The notes beneath the pieces were generated by a model. That model was not told the origin of the DNA, did not search any database, and was given only the letters and a program-made list of their open reading frames with translations. A DNA stretch of 64,000 bases from Chelativorans sp. ZYF759 (GTDB lineage Bacteria > Pseudomonadota > Alphaproteobacteria > Rhizobiales > Rhizobiaceae), in NCBI RefSeq assembly GCF_012911015.1, contig NZ_WVVV01000004.1, positions 82,306-146,305 of the forward strand, read 5' to 3'. Shown piece after piece: positions 18,649 through 28,272 of the stretch (position 1 is the stretch's first letter; each line of letters starts with the position of its first letter). A program made the position numbers and the translations under genes.

Positions 18649-19320
18649 TCAAACCTCCGGTACGTTGAGATCGGCGATGTCGCCATCGATATGCAGTTTC
18701 GCGCCGGTGACGGCCTGCAGTTCCTCCAGGCTCATGCCCGGCAGCTTGTCGCGCAGGACGAAATGCTTGTCGACCACGTCGATCACCGCCAGGCTCGTAT
18801 AGATGCGGGTCACGCAGCCGACGCCGGTCAAGGGCAGCGAGCAGCGCTCGACCAGCTTGGGCTGGCCCTTCTTGGTGACGTGGTCGGTGACCACCCAGAC
18901 CTGCTTGGCGCCATGGACGAGGTCCATCGCGCCGCCGACGGCCGGGACCGAGCCCGGGCCGGTGCTCCAATTGGCGAGATCGCCATTCTCGGCAATCTCA
19001 TAGGCGCCGAGCACGGCGACATCGAGATGACCGCCGCGCACCATCGCGAAGCTGTCGGCATGATGGAAGAAGGACGCGCCGGGGTTCAGCGTGACGGCCT
19101 TCTTGCCGGCATTGATGAGGTCCCAGTCCTCGGAGCCGGCGGGCGGGGCCTCGCCGAAATCCAGAATGCCGTTTTCGGTGTGGTAGGTCACCTCGCGGCC
19201 TTCCGGCTTGAACTTGGCGATCATCTCCGGAAAGCCGATGCCGAGATTGACATAGGCGCCGTCCGGCAGGTCCTGCGCGGCGCGCCAGGCGATCTGTGCG
19301 TTAGTCAGCTTGGCGCTCAT
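18649..19320 (-). CDS. pcaJ: 3-oxoacid CoA-transferase subunit B
   Basis: A 223-residue beta subunit of a class I CoA-transferase, which moves CoA from succinyl-CoA to beta-ketoadipate (or acetoacetate). The active-site Glu is in the motif TENGILDFGEAP, preceded by NLGIGFPEMI, and SVPAVGGAMDLVHGAK follows. The start ATG at 19320 overlaps the pcaI stop (TGATG), implying coupling; a GTG one codon upstream is possible. It is the second gene of pcaIJF. Substrate specificity for 3-oxoadipate rather than acetoacetate is inferred from the adjacent thiolase and the IclR regulator. Confidence 0.92.
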   Translation of the reverse strand: MSAKLTNAQIAWRAAQDLPDGAYVNLGIGFPEMIAKFKPEGREVTYHTENGILDFGEAPPAGSEDWDLINAGKKAVTLNPGASFFHHADSFAMVRGGHLDVAVLGAYEIAENGDLANWSTGPGSVPAVGGAMDLVHGAKQVWVVTDHVTKKGQPKLVERCSLPLTGVGCVTRIYTSLAVIDVVDKHFVLRDKLPGMSLEELQAVTGAKLHIDGDIADLNVPEV

Positions 19321-20036
19321 CACTTGGTCTCCTCGCGCAAGAGGGCTTCTTCCTGGGCAGGATTGGGCACCTCGACGATCTGGTTCACGAAGATGCCGGG
19401 CGTGATGACCTGTTCGGGGTCGATCTGGCCGGGCTCCACGATGCGGCTTGCCTGCACGATGGTCGTGGTGGCGGCCATCGCCATCAGCGGCGAGAAATTG
19501 CGCGCCGCCTTGCGGTAGGTGAGGTTACCCTTACTGTCGGCCGTCTCCGCCTTGAGGATCGCAACGTCGGCCTTCAGCCAGCGCTCGCGCACATAATGCT
19601 TGCCGTCGAATTCCTCGACCGGCTTGCCGTCTGCGACGTCGGTGCCGTAGCTCGACGGGGTGTAGAAGGCCGGGATGCCCGCCCCGCCGGCGCGGATGCG
19701 CTCGGCCAGCGTGCCCTGCGGGACCAGTTCGAGCCCGATCTCGCCCGCCAGATAGCGGTCGGTGAAGGCTTTCGGGTCCGACGAGCGCGGGAAGGAACAC
19801 ACCATCTTGGCCACCATGCCGGCATAGATCATGGCCGCGATGCCGACCGCGCCATTGCCGGCATTGTTGTTGATGACGGTGATGTTGGCCGGCGAGCCGG
19901 TCTTCTTGTAGCGGTCGACAAGGGCGTGGATTAGCTCGATCGGCGCGCCCGCGCCGCCGAACCCGCCGATCATCACGGACATGCCGTCCGAAATGCCGGC
20001 CACCGCCTCCTCGAGGCTGGGGCAGATCTTGTTCAT
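19320..20036 (-). CDS. pcaI: 3-oxoacid CoA-transferase subunit A
   Basis: A 238-residue alpha subunit of the class I CoA-transferase. The glycine-rich MIGGFGGAGAPIELIHAL loop and the NNAGNGAVGIAAMIYAG segment are family hallmarks, and the C-terminal EPGQIDPEQVITPGIFVNQIV is typical of PcaI/ScoA proteins. Start MNKICPSL at 20036 is chosen by family length; the frame is open about 33 codons upstream across the promoter region. It is first in the operon and divergent from pcaR, with a dyad-symmetric operator candidate 35 bases upstream. Confidence 0.92.
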   Translation of the reverse strand: MNKICPSLEEAVAGISDGMSVMIGGFGGAGAPIELIHALVDRYKKTGSPANITVINNNAGNGAVGIAAMIYAGMVAKMVCSFPRSSDPKAFTDRYLAGEIGLELVPQGTLAERIRAGGAGIPAFYTPSSYGTDVADGKPVEEFDGKHYVRERWLKADVAILKAETADSKGNLTYRKAARNFSPLMAMAATTTIVQASRIVEPGQIDPEQVITPGIFVNQIVEVPNPAQEEALLREETK

Positions 20037-20070
20037 GTGCAGTTCCCGCTTCCCTGGTCCGCGCCACAAC

Positions 20071-20085
20071 GTTCGTATTGCGAAC
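20071..20085. promoter_or_regulatory. Candidate PcaR/IclR operator between pcaI and pcaR
   Basis: The sequence GTTCGTATTGCGAAC is an imperfectly centred dyad (GTTCG and CGAAC arms around five bases). It closely resembles the IclR-type PcaR/PobR recognition sequence GTTCGATAATCGCAC known from Pseudomonas and Acinetobacter. It sits 35 bases upstream of the pcaI start and 50 upstream of the divergent regulator, where it could control both. This is a sequence match from memory only. Confidence 0.6.
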
Positions 20086-20134
20086 AAAAGTTTCTCATGC
20101 GATACATGACTAGTCGCAAGCAGGTGAGGAGTCA

Positions 20135-20905
20135 ATGGAAGAGGGCGAGCACAGGGACATTGTCGGCTCGCTGGCGAAGGGGCTGACGGTCATGGAGATC
20201 CTGGCCGCGCACCGCGCCGGGCTGACGCTCTCCGAGGTGGCGGAAAAGGCCTCACTCACGCGCGCCGGCGCGCGAAGGCTGCTGCTGACGCTCGCTTCCA
20301 GCGGCTATGCAACGCAGGACGGCCGACGTTTCCTGCTCTCCCCTCGCCTGATCTCGCTGGCCCGCAACTGGGTTTCCGGCGCCTCGCTGTGGAGCTTCGC
20401 CGAGCCGATCATGCGCGAGGTGTCCGAACGGCTGGGCGAATCCTGCTCGGCCGCCGTCTTGTCTGGCCATGACGTGGTCTATGTCGCCCGCGTGGCGGGC
20501 GCGCGCCTCGTCTCGGTCGGGCTGCATGTCGGCACCAGGCTGCCGGCCCACTGCACCTCGATGGGCCGCGTGCTGCTTTGCGAACTCCCCGACGCCGAAC
20601 TCGCCGAATTCCTCAGCTCCGCGACCATCGAGAAGAAGACCGAGAAGACGATCACCGATCCCGCCGCCCTCACAAACGCGATCCGCAAGGCGGCACAGGA
20701 CGGTTTTGCGATCGTCGACGAGGAGCTGGAGATCGGCCTGCGCTCGCTGGCCGTGCCGATCCGCGATCTCTCGGGGCGCATCGTGGCGGCGATCAACGTC
20801 TCGACCCAGTCGGCCCGCACCAGCGTCGACGAGATGGAGGAGAAGTTCCTGCCGTTGCTTAGCCAAGCGGCGGGCCGGATCGAGGATTATTTCGTGGTGC
20901 AGTGA
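20135..20905 (+). CDS. pcaR: IclR-family regulator of the beta-ketoadipate genes
   Basis: A 256-residue IclR-family regulator. A winged helix-turn-helix lies at about residues 10-75 (SLAKGLTVMEILAAHRAGLT, then the LTRAGARRLLLTL recognition helix); the effector domain follows, with LPAHCTSMGRVLL and the EELEIGLRSLAVPIRD motif found in PcaR/PobR members. The divergent position next to pcaIJF and the operator candidate support a role as PcaR, which usually activates pca genes in response to beta-ketoadipate. Ribosome site GTGAGGAG precedes the ATG. A regulator for the convergent carnitine genes is less likely. Confidence 0.88.
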   Translation: MEEGEHRDIVGSLAKGLTVMEILAAHRAGLTLSEVAEKASLTRAGARRLLLTLASSGYATQDGRRFLLSPRLISLARNWVSGASLWSFAEPIMREVSERLGESCSAAVLSGHDVVYVARVAGARLVSVGLHVGTRLPAHCTSMGRVLLCELPDAELAEFLSSATIEKKTEKTITDPAALTNAIRKAAQDGFAIVDEELEIGLRSLAVPIRDLSGRIVAAINVSTQSARTSVDEMEEKFLPLLSQAAGRIEDYFVVQ

Positions 20906-20918
20906 GGCTCAAGCGGCT

Positions 20919-21131
20919 TCATGCCGCCTCGGGCGGGCGGCGGCGCAGCAGGGAACGCATCTTGCGGGCAAGCTCGGCCTGCAGCCTGCCATCGGCCGCC
21001 TGCCGCGCGGCTTCCGCATCGTCCGGCAGCGCCAGAAGCGCGTCGACCAGCGAGCCCTCGCCCGCACTGGCGGGGACTTTTTCCGGGGCTGGATGCGCCC
21101 CCTGCGGCCGGTTGTCTTGCTCGTTCCTCAT
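20919..21131 (-). CDS. Small hypothetical protein, about 70 aa
   Basis: A short minus-strand frame convergent with pcaR, ending 13 bases from its stop. The predicted product is hydrophilic and basic at its end (ELARKMRSLLRRRPPEAA), with an Ala/Asp/Gln-rich helix before it (ALPDDAEAARQAADGRLQAE). Codon positions look like the surrounding coding DNA, but there is no clear ribosome site; ATG at 21131 or 21134 are equal options. I do not recognise a family. It may be a real small rhizobial protein or chance. Confidence 0.4.
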   Translation of the reverse strand: MRNEQDNRPQGAHPAPEKVPASAGEGSLVDALLALPDDAEAARQAADGRLQAELARKMRSLLRRRPPEAA

Positions 21132-21342
21132 CATGGCGCGGGATATAGCACCCGTCCCGTGACGCTCGGAAGACAAGCTCTTGACGTTCCCGTGACCATT
21201 TGGAGATGGATTTTGCGGGGGCGGACAAAATGGTTAATGGGGTGAGGCGACACAAGTTCTCAGTTGATGCCGGAACAGCACCACACTTGCTTTCGCCTAC
21301 GACATTCTGATCTAACCAAGACAACCGCAGCGCGAGCGCACC

Positions 21343-23319
21343 ATGCAGCCTGATCTGTCCTTTAAGTCTGATCTCGTCCGTCGAGTGCGCAATCTCGCCC
21401 TTGGACCGAAGACGCCCTCAAACGCTTTGGTGCCGATCTTCGAGGCCATTTACAACTCGCTGCATGCGATTCAGGACCGCTTCGGAGATCAGTGGTGCAC
21501 CGCCGGCCGCATTGCCATTGCGATGATCGACTACGGCGGGTCTTCTCCCAGCGTTGAGATTCGGGATAACGGCGTCGGATTGGATGACGAGAATTTTGTT
21601 TCGTTCCGTACCTACGACAGCGACCATAAGGCCAGGAGGGGCGGAAAAGGCGTAGGGAGGCTTTCTTGGCTGAAGGTTTTCGACCATGCGGCCGTCGTGA
21701 GCGACTTTCTCGGCGTCGACGGGAAAATGTACCGGCGACAGTTCGCCGTCGCGCTAGACAATGCCAGCCCGATCAGAAACTACTCCTTGGCTCCCTCCGA
21801 AGCTACTGCAACTGGGACGTCCATCCAACTGATGAGCATGAGACCGGAATACGTCCGGCACATGCCCACAAAGATGGATACAATCCTTCGCAAGATTGTC
21901 GCACACTTTCTGCCCTACCTCGTCGCTCAGGAAGTGCCGTCTATAACCATCGAGACTGACGAAAGTAGCCAAGACCTCGTCGAGGTTCTTGCTTCCAAGA
22001 AGGTGGAACTCGGCACAGACGATTTCGATATTGCTGAGAGCGGCAACCTGACCATTACCCACAATCTATTGGATCGCGGTGTCGTAGAGGGCAAAGCAGC
22101 ACACAAAATCTACCTGGCCGCCAACGGCCGTGTCGTCGCGGAGTACGAGATTGGGCTACCCCTCGGACTCAACACATACGTCGAGCGGGACGGCGAGCAA
22201 TATGTATATGCCGGGGTTATTTCAGGCGAGATGCTGGATCAATCTGTGAACACAGAAAGGACGGCCTTCGACCTAGAGGACGATCTGATCGATGAGATCA
22301 AGAGAGCAGCACTGACGGGGATCCGGCAAATCTTATCCCCCCAGATTGGACGGGTCATTCAGCGCCAGACAGAGCTTACCCGAAACGTCATCAAGAAGTA
22401 CCCACGGTTTTCATACCTGGTCGGCGACCCCCGTGCCTTCGTCGAGGCCAAGGTACCACGAAACTTCAACTCTGCAGAACAAATCTATCAGCAACTCGCG
22501 ATCTATGACTACAGAGAAAACCGCGACCTCGAGAGAAAGGTCGAAACTATGTCTCGGGGTTCGGAGGATGACGATCCCGTCGAGGCCGGTGTTGCGACCC
22601 TCCTCAACCGCCTTTCACAGCAGGAGTTCTCAGTTCTGGCCGATTACACGGTTCGCAGAAAAATTGTCCTCGACTTGCTTGAAAAAAGGCTGGGCTACAA
22701 GCCCGATGGAACCATGAAGCACCACGCCGAGGAGGCGCTGCACAAATTCGTCGTGCCGATGAAAGTGACGAGCACCGACGTTCATATCGATAGCCACAAT
22801 CTCTGGATAGTCGACGATAAGCTCACCTACTATGAGCATTGGGCGTCCGACAAGCAGATGAAGAGGATCATTAAGGAAGAAGGGTCATCGAATCGGCCCG
22901 ACGTTCTTCTCTTTAACGGCCGCACTGCATTCCACCGACCAGGCACCGATCAGCCCGTCGTAATTATCGAATTCAAGAAGCCTGCGCGCAATGAGTACAA
23001 TGAGGATGAAAATCCGTTTACTCAGATATACGGATACATTGAGGAACTGCGAGGTGGCGCCGCCGCAGACAGGGATGGCGGAGTTATCCAGGAGGTCGAC
23101 AACAAAACTCCGTTCTTCTGCTACATCATAGCTGACTTGACGCCAAACCTACGCAAGTGGCTGAGAATGGCGCAGATCAACGTTCCACTGCCCGGCGGCG
23201 GCGGCTTCTACGGGTACAACCCTGAGTACAATGCATTCATACAAGCTCTCAGTTATAGGTATGTCCTCAAGGACGCGCGGCTCCGCAATGAGGCCTTCTT
23301 TAAGCGACTCAAGATCTAA
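21343..23319 (+). CDS. GHKL ATPase with C-terminal PD-(D/E)XK-like nuclease region
   Basis: A 658-residue single-gene insert between the pca and xyl loci. Residues 20-170 carry the Bergerat fold: N-box with Glu34 and Asn38 (FEAIYNSLHAI), G1 box DNGVGLD at 75-81 and G2 box GGKGVGRLSWL at 100-110. A transducer-like region has SVNTERTAFDLEDDL at about 305, reminiscent of Hsp90/MutL/MORC-type proteins. Near the C-terminus RPDVLLFN (Asp520) and VVIIEFKKP (Glu543, Lys545) match the D...ExK core of PD-(D/E)XK nucleases. Codons and base composition look less GC-rich than the neighbours and no partner gene is adjacent, which suggests acquisition. Role unknown; anti-phage defence is the leading guess. 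Confidence 0.85.
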   Translation: MQPDLSFKSDLVRRVRNLALGPKTPSNALVPIFEAIYNSLHAIQDRFGDQWCTAGRIAIAMIDYGGSSPSVEIRDNGVGLDDENFVSFRTYDSDHKARRGGKGVGRLSWLKVFDHAAVVSDFLGVDGKMYRRQFAVALDNASPIRNYSLAPSEATATGTSIQLMSMRPEYVRHMPTKMDTILRKIVAHFLPYLVAQEVPSITIETDESSQDLVEVLASKKVELGTDDFDIAESGNLTITHNLLDRGVVEGKAAHKIYLAANGRVVAEYEIGLPLGLNTYVERDGEQYVYAGVISGEMLDQSVNTERTAFDLEDDLIDEIKRAALTGIRQILSPQIGRVIQRQTELTRNVIKKYPRFSYLVGDPRAFVEAKVPRNFNSAEQIYQQLAIYDYRENRDLERKVETMSRGSEDDDPVEAGVATLLNRLSQQEFSVLADYTVRRKIVLDLLEKRLGYKPDGTMKHHAEEALHKFVVPMKVTSTDVHIDSHNLWIVDDKLTYYEHWASDKQMKRIIKEEGSSNRPDVLLFNGRTAFHRPGTDQPVVIIEFKKPARNEYNEDENPFTQIYGYIEELRGGAAADRDGGVIQEVDNKTPFFCYIIADLTPNLRKWLRMAQINVPLPGGGGFYGYNPEYNAFIQALSYRYVLKDARLRNEAFFKRLKI

Positions 23320-23352
23320 GGTGCCGCTGCAAAAACCCCGCTTGGACTCCCC

Positions 23353-24666
23353 TCACACATACCTGTTCACCACATTCTCCAGCCATTCCTGCCGACCCGA
23401 GACCGGCTTGGGATCGAGCCCCTCCTTCAGCGCGCGGGCGGAGATCTCTTCCAGCGTGCGTTCGCCCTTGAGCATGGCCTGGGCTTCCGCACCCTGCCAG
23501 CCGGCGTAGCGGTCGCTGAGCGGCTTCGAGAGCGCTTCGTCCTCGATCATCTTCGCGGCTGCCTTCAGGCCGCGGGCGCAGCAATCCATGCCGCCGATAT
23601 GGGCGTGCAGCAGATCGGCCGGGTCGAGCGACTGGCGACGCAATTTGGCGTCGAAATTGGTGCCGCCGGTGGTGAAGCCGCCCCCCTTGAGTATCTCGTA
23701 GAAGGCCAGCGCCATCTCGGGCACGTTGTTGGGGAACTGGTCGGTGTCCCAGCCCGACTGGTAGTCGTTGCGGTTCATGTCGATGGAACCGAAGATGCCG
23801 AGCGCATTGGCCAGCGCCAGCTCGTGCTCGAAGGAATGGCCAGCCAGGATCGCGTGGCCCTGCTCGATGTTGACCTTGACCTCGTCCTCGAGCCCATAGC
23901 GCTTGAGGAAGCCGTAGACGGTGGCGACGTCGAAATCATACTGGTGTTTCGTGGGCTCCTGCGGCTTGGGCTCGATCAGGATCGTGCCCTTGAAGCCGAT
24001 TTTGTGCTTGTACTCGACGACCATGGACAGGAACCGGCCGAGCTGGTCGAGCTCCTGGCCGATATTGGTGTTGAGCAGCGTCTCGTAGCCCTCGCGCCCG
24101 CCCCACAGCACGTAGTTCTCGCCGCCGAGGCGCTGGGTCACGTCCATGCAGGCCTTCACCGTGGCCGCCGAATAGGCAAAGATTTCCGGATCGGGATTGG
24201 TGGCAGCACCCGCCATGTAGCGGCGGTTGGAAAAGAGATTGGCCGTGCCCCAGAGGAGCTTGATGCCGGTCTCGCTCATCTTGGAAGCGAAATAGTCGCC
24301 GATCTCGTCGAGCCGCGACACGCTTTCCTTAAGCGTGGCGCCCTCGGGGCGCACGTCGGCGTCGTGGAAGCAGAAATAGGGCACGCCGAGCAGCGAGAAC
24401 ATCTCGAAGGCAACGTCGGCCTTCTGGCGCGCCAGGTCCATCGTGTCGGCCGGAAACCACGGGCGCTCGAACGTCTCGCCGCCGAACGGGTCGTTTCCGG
24501 GCCACACGAAATTGTGCCAGTAGCAGACCGCAAAGCGCAGATGGTCCTCCATGCGCTTGCCCAGCACCATCTCGTCGGGATCGTAATGGCGGAAGGCCAG
24601 ATCGTTGGCGCTCTGCGGGCCTTCATGGGTGATGGGGCGGATGTCGCCGAAATAGCCTGTGCTCAC
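23353..24666 (-). CDS. xylA: Xylose isomerase
   Basis: A 437-residue enzyme converting D-xylose to D-xylulose in the cytoplasm, using two divalent metals. Visible signatures are the catalytic His in [13 protein letters not shown], the [13 protein letters not shown] motif, the metal-ligand segment [15 protein letters not shown] and the GHSFEHELA region. The length is normal for class II enzymes. The start is a GTG at 24666 that overlaps the xylB stop (GTGA), so translation is coupled to xylulokinase. The order here is xylB then xylA on the minus strand. No xylose transporter or XylR is present in the window. Confidence 0.96.
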   Translation of the reverse strand: MSTGYFGDIRPITHEGPQSANDLAFRHYDPDEMVLGKRMEDHLRFAVCYWHNFVWPGNDPFGGETFERPWFPADTMDLARQKADVAFEMFSLLGVPYFCFHDADVRPEGATLKESVSRLDEIGDYFASKMSETGIKLLWGTANLFSNRRYMAGAATNPDPEIFAYSAATVKACMDVTQRLGGENYVLWGGREGYETLLNTNIGQELDQLGRFLSMVVEYKHKIGFKGTILIEPKPQEPTKHQYDFDVATVYGFLKRYGLEDEVKVNIEQGHAILAGHSFEHELALANALGIFGSIDMNRNDYQSGWDTDQFPNNVPEMALAFYEILKGGGFTTGGTNFDAKLRRQSLDPADLLHAHIGGMDCCARGLKAAAKMIEDEALSKPLSDRYAGWQGAEAQAMLKGERTLEEISARALKEGLDPKPVSGRQEWLENVVNRYV

Positions 24667-26117
24667 GAGGAAACTCCCTTGATGGCTGGGTAAAGAGCGC
24701 GGAAACGCGCGTAGGAATCGTCGAAGGCGCCGACCAGATCGCGGTCGGGCTCGATCGAAAGGGCGGTGGCGGGCGGCGTGCAGACGGAGAGCGGATCGGC
24801 CTTCTCCGCCGCGATCAGACCAAGCCGCGCGGCGCCGAAGGCGGCCCCGAATTCGCCGGAAGCCGGCACGTCGACGGGGATGTTCAACGCCGTGGCGATG
24901 GCCTTCAGCCAGTAGGGCGAACGCGAGCCGCCGCCGGCCGCGGTGACGCGGTGAAGCGTGGTGCCGGCGGCCTTCAGCGCCTCCAGATTGTCGCGCAGCG
25001 CAAAGGCCACGCCTTCGAGCACGGCCTGGGTCAGAACAATTCGGTCGGTCTGGTGGGCAAGCCCGACAAAGGCGCCACGAATGGTCGCGTCATTGTGGGG
25101 CGTGCGCTCGCCGGACAGATAGGGAAGGAAGGTCACGCCGGTCGGCGCGCGCAGATCATCGCCCAGCGCGCCGGTGAGCTGCGCGGCATCGGTGCCGGTC
25201 ACGCCTTCGAGCCAGTTGAGGCAATCGGTGGCCGACAGGATGACGCCCATCTGGTGCCAGGTCGCAGGCAGCGCGTGGCAGAATGTGTGGACGGCACTTT
25301 CCGGGTTGGGCAGGTAGGCATCATTGGCGGCAAAGAGCACGCCGGACGTGCCGAGCGAGACGAAGGCGCGGCCGGCAGCCACGGTGCCCATGCCGCAGGC
25401 GGACGCCGCATTGTCCCCTGCCCCGCCGGCCACGACCACCGGGCCGGACAAGCCCCAGCGCGAAGCGAGTTCGGCGCGCAGGTGCCCGCCGGGCTCGGTG
25501 CCCTCAACCAGGCGCGGCATGTGGGCCTCATCCAGATCGGTGGCGGCCAGGAGCTCGGGCGACCAGGCGCGCCTTTCGACGTCGAGCCAGGCGGTGCCGG
25601 CCGAATCCGACATCTCCGAGATGTGCTCGCCTGTCAGCCAGAGGCGCAGATAGTCCTTTGGCAGCAGCACCTTGGCGACGGCTGCGAAGATTTCGGGTTC
25701 GTTGTTCCTGACCCAGGCGAGCTTGGGCGCGGTGAAGCCCGGAAAGACGATGTTGCCGGTGATTTTGCGGAACAGAAGATCGGCGTCGAGCGCGGCGGCC
25801 TCGACATGGCTGCGGGTGTCGTTCCACAGGATGCAGGGCCGAAGGACATTGTCGGAAGCGTCCAAGAGGGTCGCGCCGTGCATCTGGCCGGAGAGGCCGA
25901 TGCCTTTGACGGCGGCAAGCTCGCGGCTGTGCTGCGCCTTCAGCGCGTCGAGCGCGGCCCCCGTTGCGGCGATCCAGTGTGCGGGATCCTGTTCGGACCA
26001 GCCGGGGACCGGACGCGAGACATCGAGATGGCCGGTGCCCGCGCCGATCACCTTCTGGTTGGCGTCGATCAGCAGAGCCTTGACCCCGGACGTGCCGAGA
26101 TCGATACCCAGGAACAT
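24663..26117 (-). CDS. xylB: Xylulokinase
   Basis: A 484-residue FGGY-family kinase that phosphorylates D-xylulose to xylulose-5-phosphate for the pentose phosphate pathway. The N-terminal [15 protein letters not shown] phosphate loop, [13 protein letters not shown], and the second-domain [17 protein letters not shown] and [17 protein letters not shown] motifs are present. A strong GGGAGGAAA ribosome site precedes the ATG at 26117. It is first in the xylBA pair. The upstream gap to the TTC38-like gene (about 118 bases) probably contains the promoter. Confidence 0.96.
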   Translation of the reverse strand: MFLGIDLGTSGVKALLIDANQKVIGAGTGHLDVSRPVPGWSEQDPAHWIAATGAALDALKAQHSRELAAVKGIGLSGQMHGATLLDASDNVLRPCILWNDTRSHVEAAALDADLLFRKITGNIVFPGFTAPKLAWVRNNEPEIFAAVAKVLLPKDYLRLWLTGEHISEMSDSAGTAWLDVERRAWSPELLAATDLDEAHMPRLVEGTEPGGHLRAELASRWGLSGPVVVAGGAGDNAASACGMGTVAAGRAFVSLGTSGVLFAANDAYLPNPESAVHTFCHALPATWHQMGVILSATDCLNWLEGVTGTDAAQLTGALGDDLRAPTGVTFLPYLSGERTPHNDATIRGAFVGLAHQTDRIVLTQAVLEGVAFALRDNLEALKAAGTTLHRVTAAGGGSRSPYWLKAIATALNIPVDVPASGEFGAAFGAARLGLIAAEKADPLSVCTPPATALSIEPDRDLVGAFDDSYARFRALYPAIKGVSS

Positions 26118-26235
26118 GGTTTCCTCCCACGGGCCGCGCCTCCCAAGCGGGCCTTTCGGCAGGACTAGCAGAAATCGCCGACCCTGCCATCCGATTTTTT
26201 TCGCATCACAAAATAAATCGGAAGCGGCAGGCTTT

Positions 26236-27555
26236 TCAAGTCGCCGACAGCTTTGCGGCGCGGGCGGCGAACAGGCCGCTGAGGGGACTGTGGGCGCGCG
26301 CGGACTGCCGCTCCGCCGTCAGAAGCCCCGCCAGTTCGTTTTCCCCTGCCCTGATGGCGGCCTCGATCAGGGTCAGTTCGAGGACGTCGCGCTGGGCGTG
26401 GCTGCCGCCAAACCGGCTGGCCAGCTTGCGGATCGGCAGGAGATGGCGCGTGGCGGCGGCGTAGTCGCCCCGGCCGAAGGCGACAATGGCGAGTGTCGCC
26501 GGGTGCCCCACATCGCGGGTGAAGACCACATTGTCGCCCGCGCCCGCCAGCGCCGCTTCCTGCGCCTCCACGAGCGCATCGAGGTCGCGCCAGCGCCCGG
26601 CGCCGACAAAGGCCATCGCGGCATGGACGTCGTTGAAGGCGTAATGGCCGCCGGGCCTTGCCGCCTGCCAGTTGTCGGCCAGCGTGCCCCATCGCTCGCC
26701 CGCATCCACGCCGCCCAGATGCAGCCGCCACAGGATCGCCGAGGCGTCGACCATGTTGAGCGCCAGCGTCGATCGGCTGCCATAGATCGGCCCGTCATAA
26801 AGCGCCAGCACCTCGTCGGCCTCGCCCAGCTCGTAGTGATAGAGCGCCAGATGCCACCAATTATGGACCTTGAGGAAGCTGTCGGCCGACCAGTTGTCGA
26901 CATTGTCGCGCATCCAGGCGATGCCGTCGCGCTGGCGGCACTGCATTTCCATCACATGGGCGACCGCATGATGCGCCCAGCCGTCGCGCGGCTCCAGCTC
27001 GAGCGCCCGGCGCCCCTCGGCTTCGGCGCGCGCATAATCCGCGTTTTCCTCCAGCCCGAAGGCGTGCATGCCGAGAATGGCGTGAAAGCCGGGCATGGTA
27101 GCGTCCCACGCAGGCAGTGCCGCCGCGATCCGATCGCGCAGCATGACCGAACTGCCGGTGAAGAAGTCGATCTGGTGGCCGACCTGCAGCGCCAGCACGT
27201 CACGCGGGTGGTCGCGCGTCAGCGCCGCCAGCATCCCGCCCGCTTCGTGCCATCGGCCCGCCGCGAGCGCCGACAGCGCGCCGACGTGGCGCGCCTCGCG
27301 CTGGTTGGCGGCCAGCGCCTGCGCCGCCGCTGCTGCCTTGCGGGCGGTCTCGGCGGCCGCCGCTTCCGTCGACAGGGCGAAGAGATAGCCTTTCAGGACA
27401 TGCGCCATGACGAAATCCGGCCGGGCGGCGAGGGTCGAGTTCAGCCTGGCCACGGGATCGCCCACGAAGCACTGCAGCCCCGCCAGTGCCTGGTGATAGG
27501 TTTCGAGGCTCCCGGCGTCGGCGCCGGTTACCTCGAGCCCGAGAATGTCCTTCAT
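26236..27555 (-). CDS. TTC38-like tetratricopeptide repeat protein
   Basis: A 439-residue alpha-helical repeat protein similar to eukaryotic TTC38. The hallmarks are the Trp/His-rich centre, with the segments RDGWAHHAVAHVMEMQ at about residue 190 and LKVHNWWHLALYHYELGE at about 230. Repeats of roughly 35 residues with Ala-rich helices cover most of the length. There is no signal peptide, so it should be cytoplasmic. It is often annotated only as a repeat protein and I know no established function. It lies on the minus strand upstream of xylBA but is likely a separate unit. Confidence 0.82.
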   Translation of the reverse strand: MKDILGLEVTGADAGSLETYHQALAGLQCFVGDPVARLNSTLAARPDFVMAHVLKGYLFALSTEAAAAETARKAAAAAQALAANQREARHVGALSALAAGRWHEAGGMLAALTRDHPRDVLALQVGHQIDFFTGSSVMLRDRIAAALPAWDATMPGFHAILGMHAFGLEENADYARAEAEGRRALELEPRDGWAHHAVAHVMEMQCRQRDGIAWMRDNVDNWSADSFLKVHNWWHLALYHYELGEADEVLALYDGPIYGSRSTLALNMVDASAILWRLHLGGVDAGERWGTLADNWQAARPGGHYAFNDVHAAMAFVGAGRWRDLDALVEAQEAALAGAGDNVVFTRDVGHPATLAIVAFGRGDYAAATRHLLPIRKLASRFGGSHAQRDVLELTLIEAAIRAGENELAGLLTAERQSARAHSPLSGLFAARAAKLSAT

Positions 27556-27663
27556 GTCGAATCCGCCATCATGCCGCGATCTGGCGATGGTAGCGCGGTG
27601 CCCGCGGTCACGCCATGGTCCTCGTTCATTGATCCCGGTCGCCCCCCGCCGCTATAAGCAGCC

Positions 27664-28272
27664 ATGGATACGCGCGCGGCCCGGGAACTGGGCAGTCATC
27701 TGGCGGCCGATGAGAAACTGCTCTGGGCGGGTGCCCCGGATCGGACGCGCTATGCCTTGCACGGTTTCGGCCCGTCGCCCGTTGCCCTGGCTGGCATGGC
27801 CTGCCTTGTGCTTGCCTGGTGGGCGCTGGTGCTGCTGGTCCTGCCGCGTATGGTCGCGCTCGAGTTCGGCGCCTTTCTGGTGCTGATGCTCGCGGTGCCG
27901 GGCATGGCGGCAGCCGGGCTGCTCGCGATGCGCCCGCTGCGCCGGTGGTCCGAGGCCAGATACGTGACCTATGGCCTCACCGACCGCCGCGCGGTCATGC
28001 TCGTGGGCGGCGCCAACTCGCGCATCGAGGATGCCGCGCCGTCGCGCTTCGCCGATGCCCCCCTCACCCGTGAACATGGAAACGGCGCCACCACGGTTCT
28101 TTTCATCCGCGAGCCGCGATCGCGTGGCCTCCACGACACGCCGCCATCGACCGGCATGGGCGAGCTCGGGGGCTTCATTGCCGTGGCGCACGGACCGCAA
28201 CTGCTCGCCGAACTGAAGCGCCTGAGCCAGGATCGGGCGGGCCGCGATGCATCCGATGCCAGCCAAGGGTAA
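27664..28272 (+). CDS. Membrane-anchored protein with PH-like (YdbS-type) features
   Basis: A 202-residue protein with a cytoplasmic N-terminus containing LAADEKLLWAGAPDRTRYA, two strong membrane helices at about residues 40-85, and a soluble C-terminal domain opening ARYVTYGLTDRRAVMLVGG. The 'E-x-LLWAG-x-P' and 'Y-x-LTDRRAV' pairing is typical of small bacterial membrane proteins with a PH-like domain. The function is unknown. The start MDTRAAR follows a divergent gap to the TTC38-like gene. It is followed on the same strand by the DUF6074-like gene. Confidence 0.72.
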   Translation: MDTRAARELGSHLAADEKLLWAGAPDRTRYALHGFGPSPVALAGMACLVLAWWALVLLVLPRMVALEFGAFLVLMLAVPGMAAAGLLAMRPLRRWSEARYVTYGLTDRRAVMLVGGANSRIEDAAPSRFADAPLTREHGNGATTVLFIREPRSRGLHDTPPSTGMGELGGFIAVAHGPQLLAELKRLSQDRAGRDASDASQG

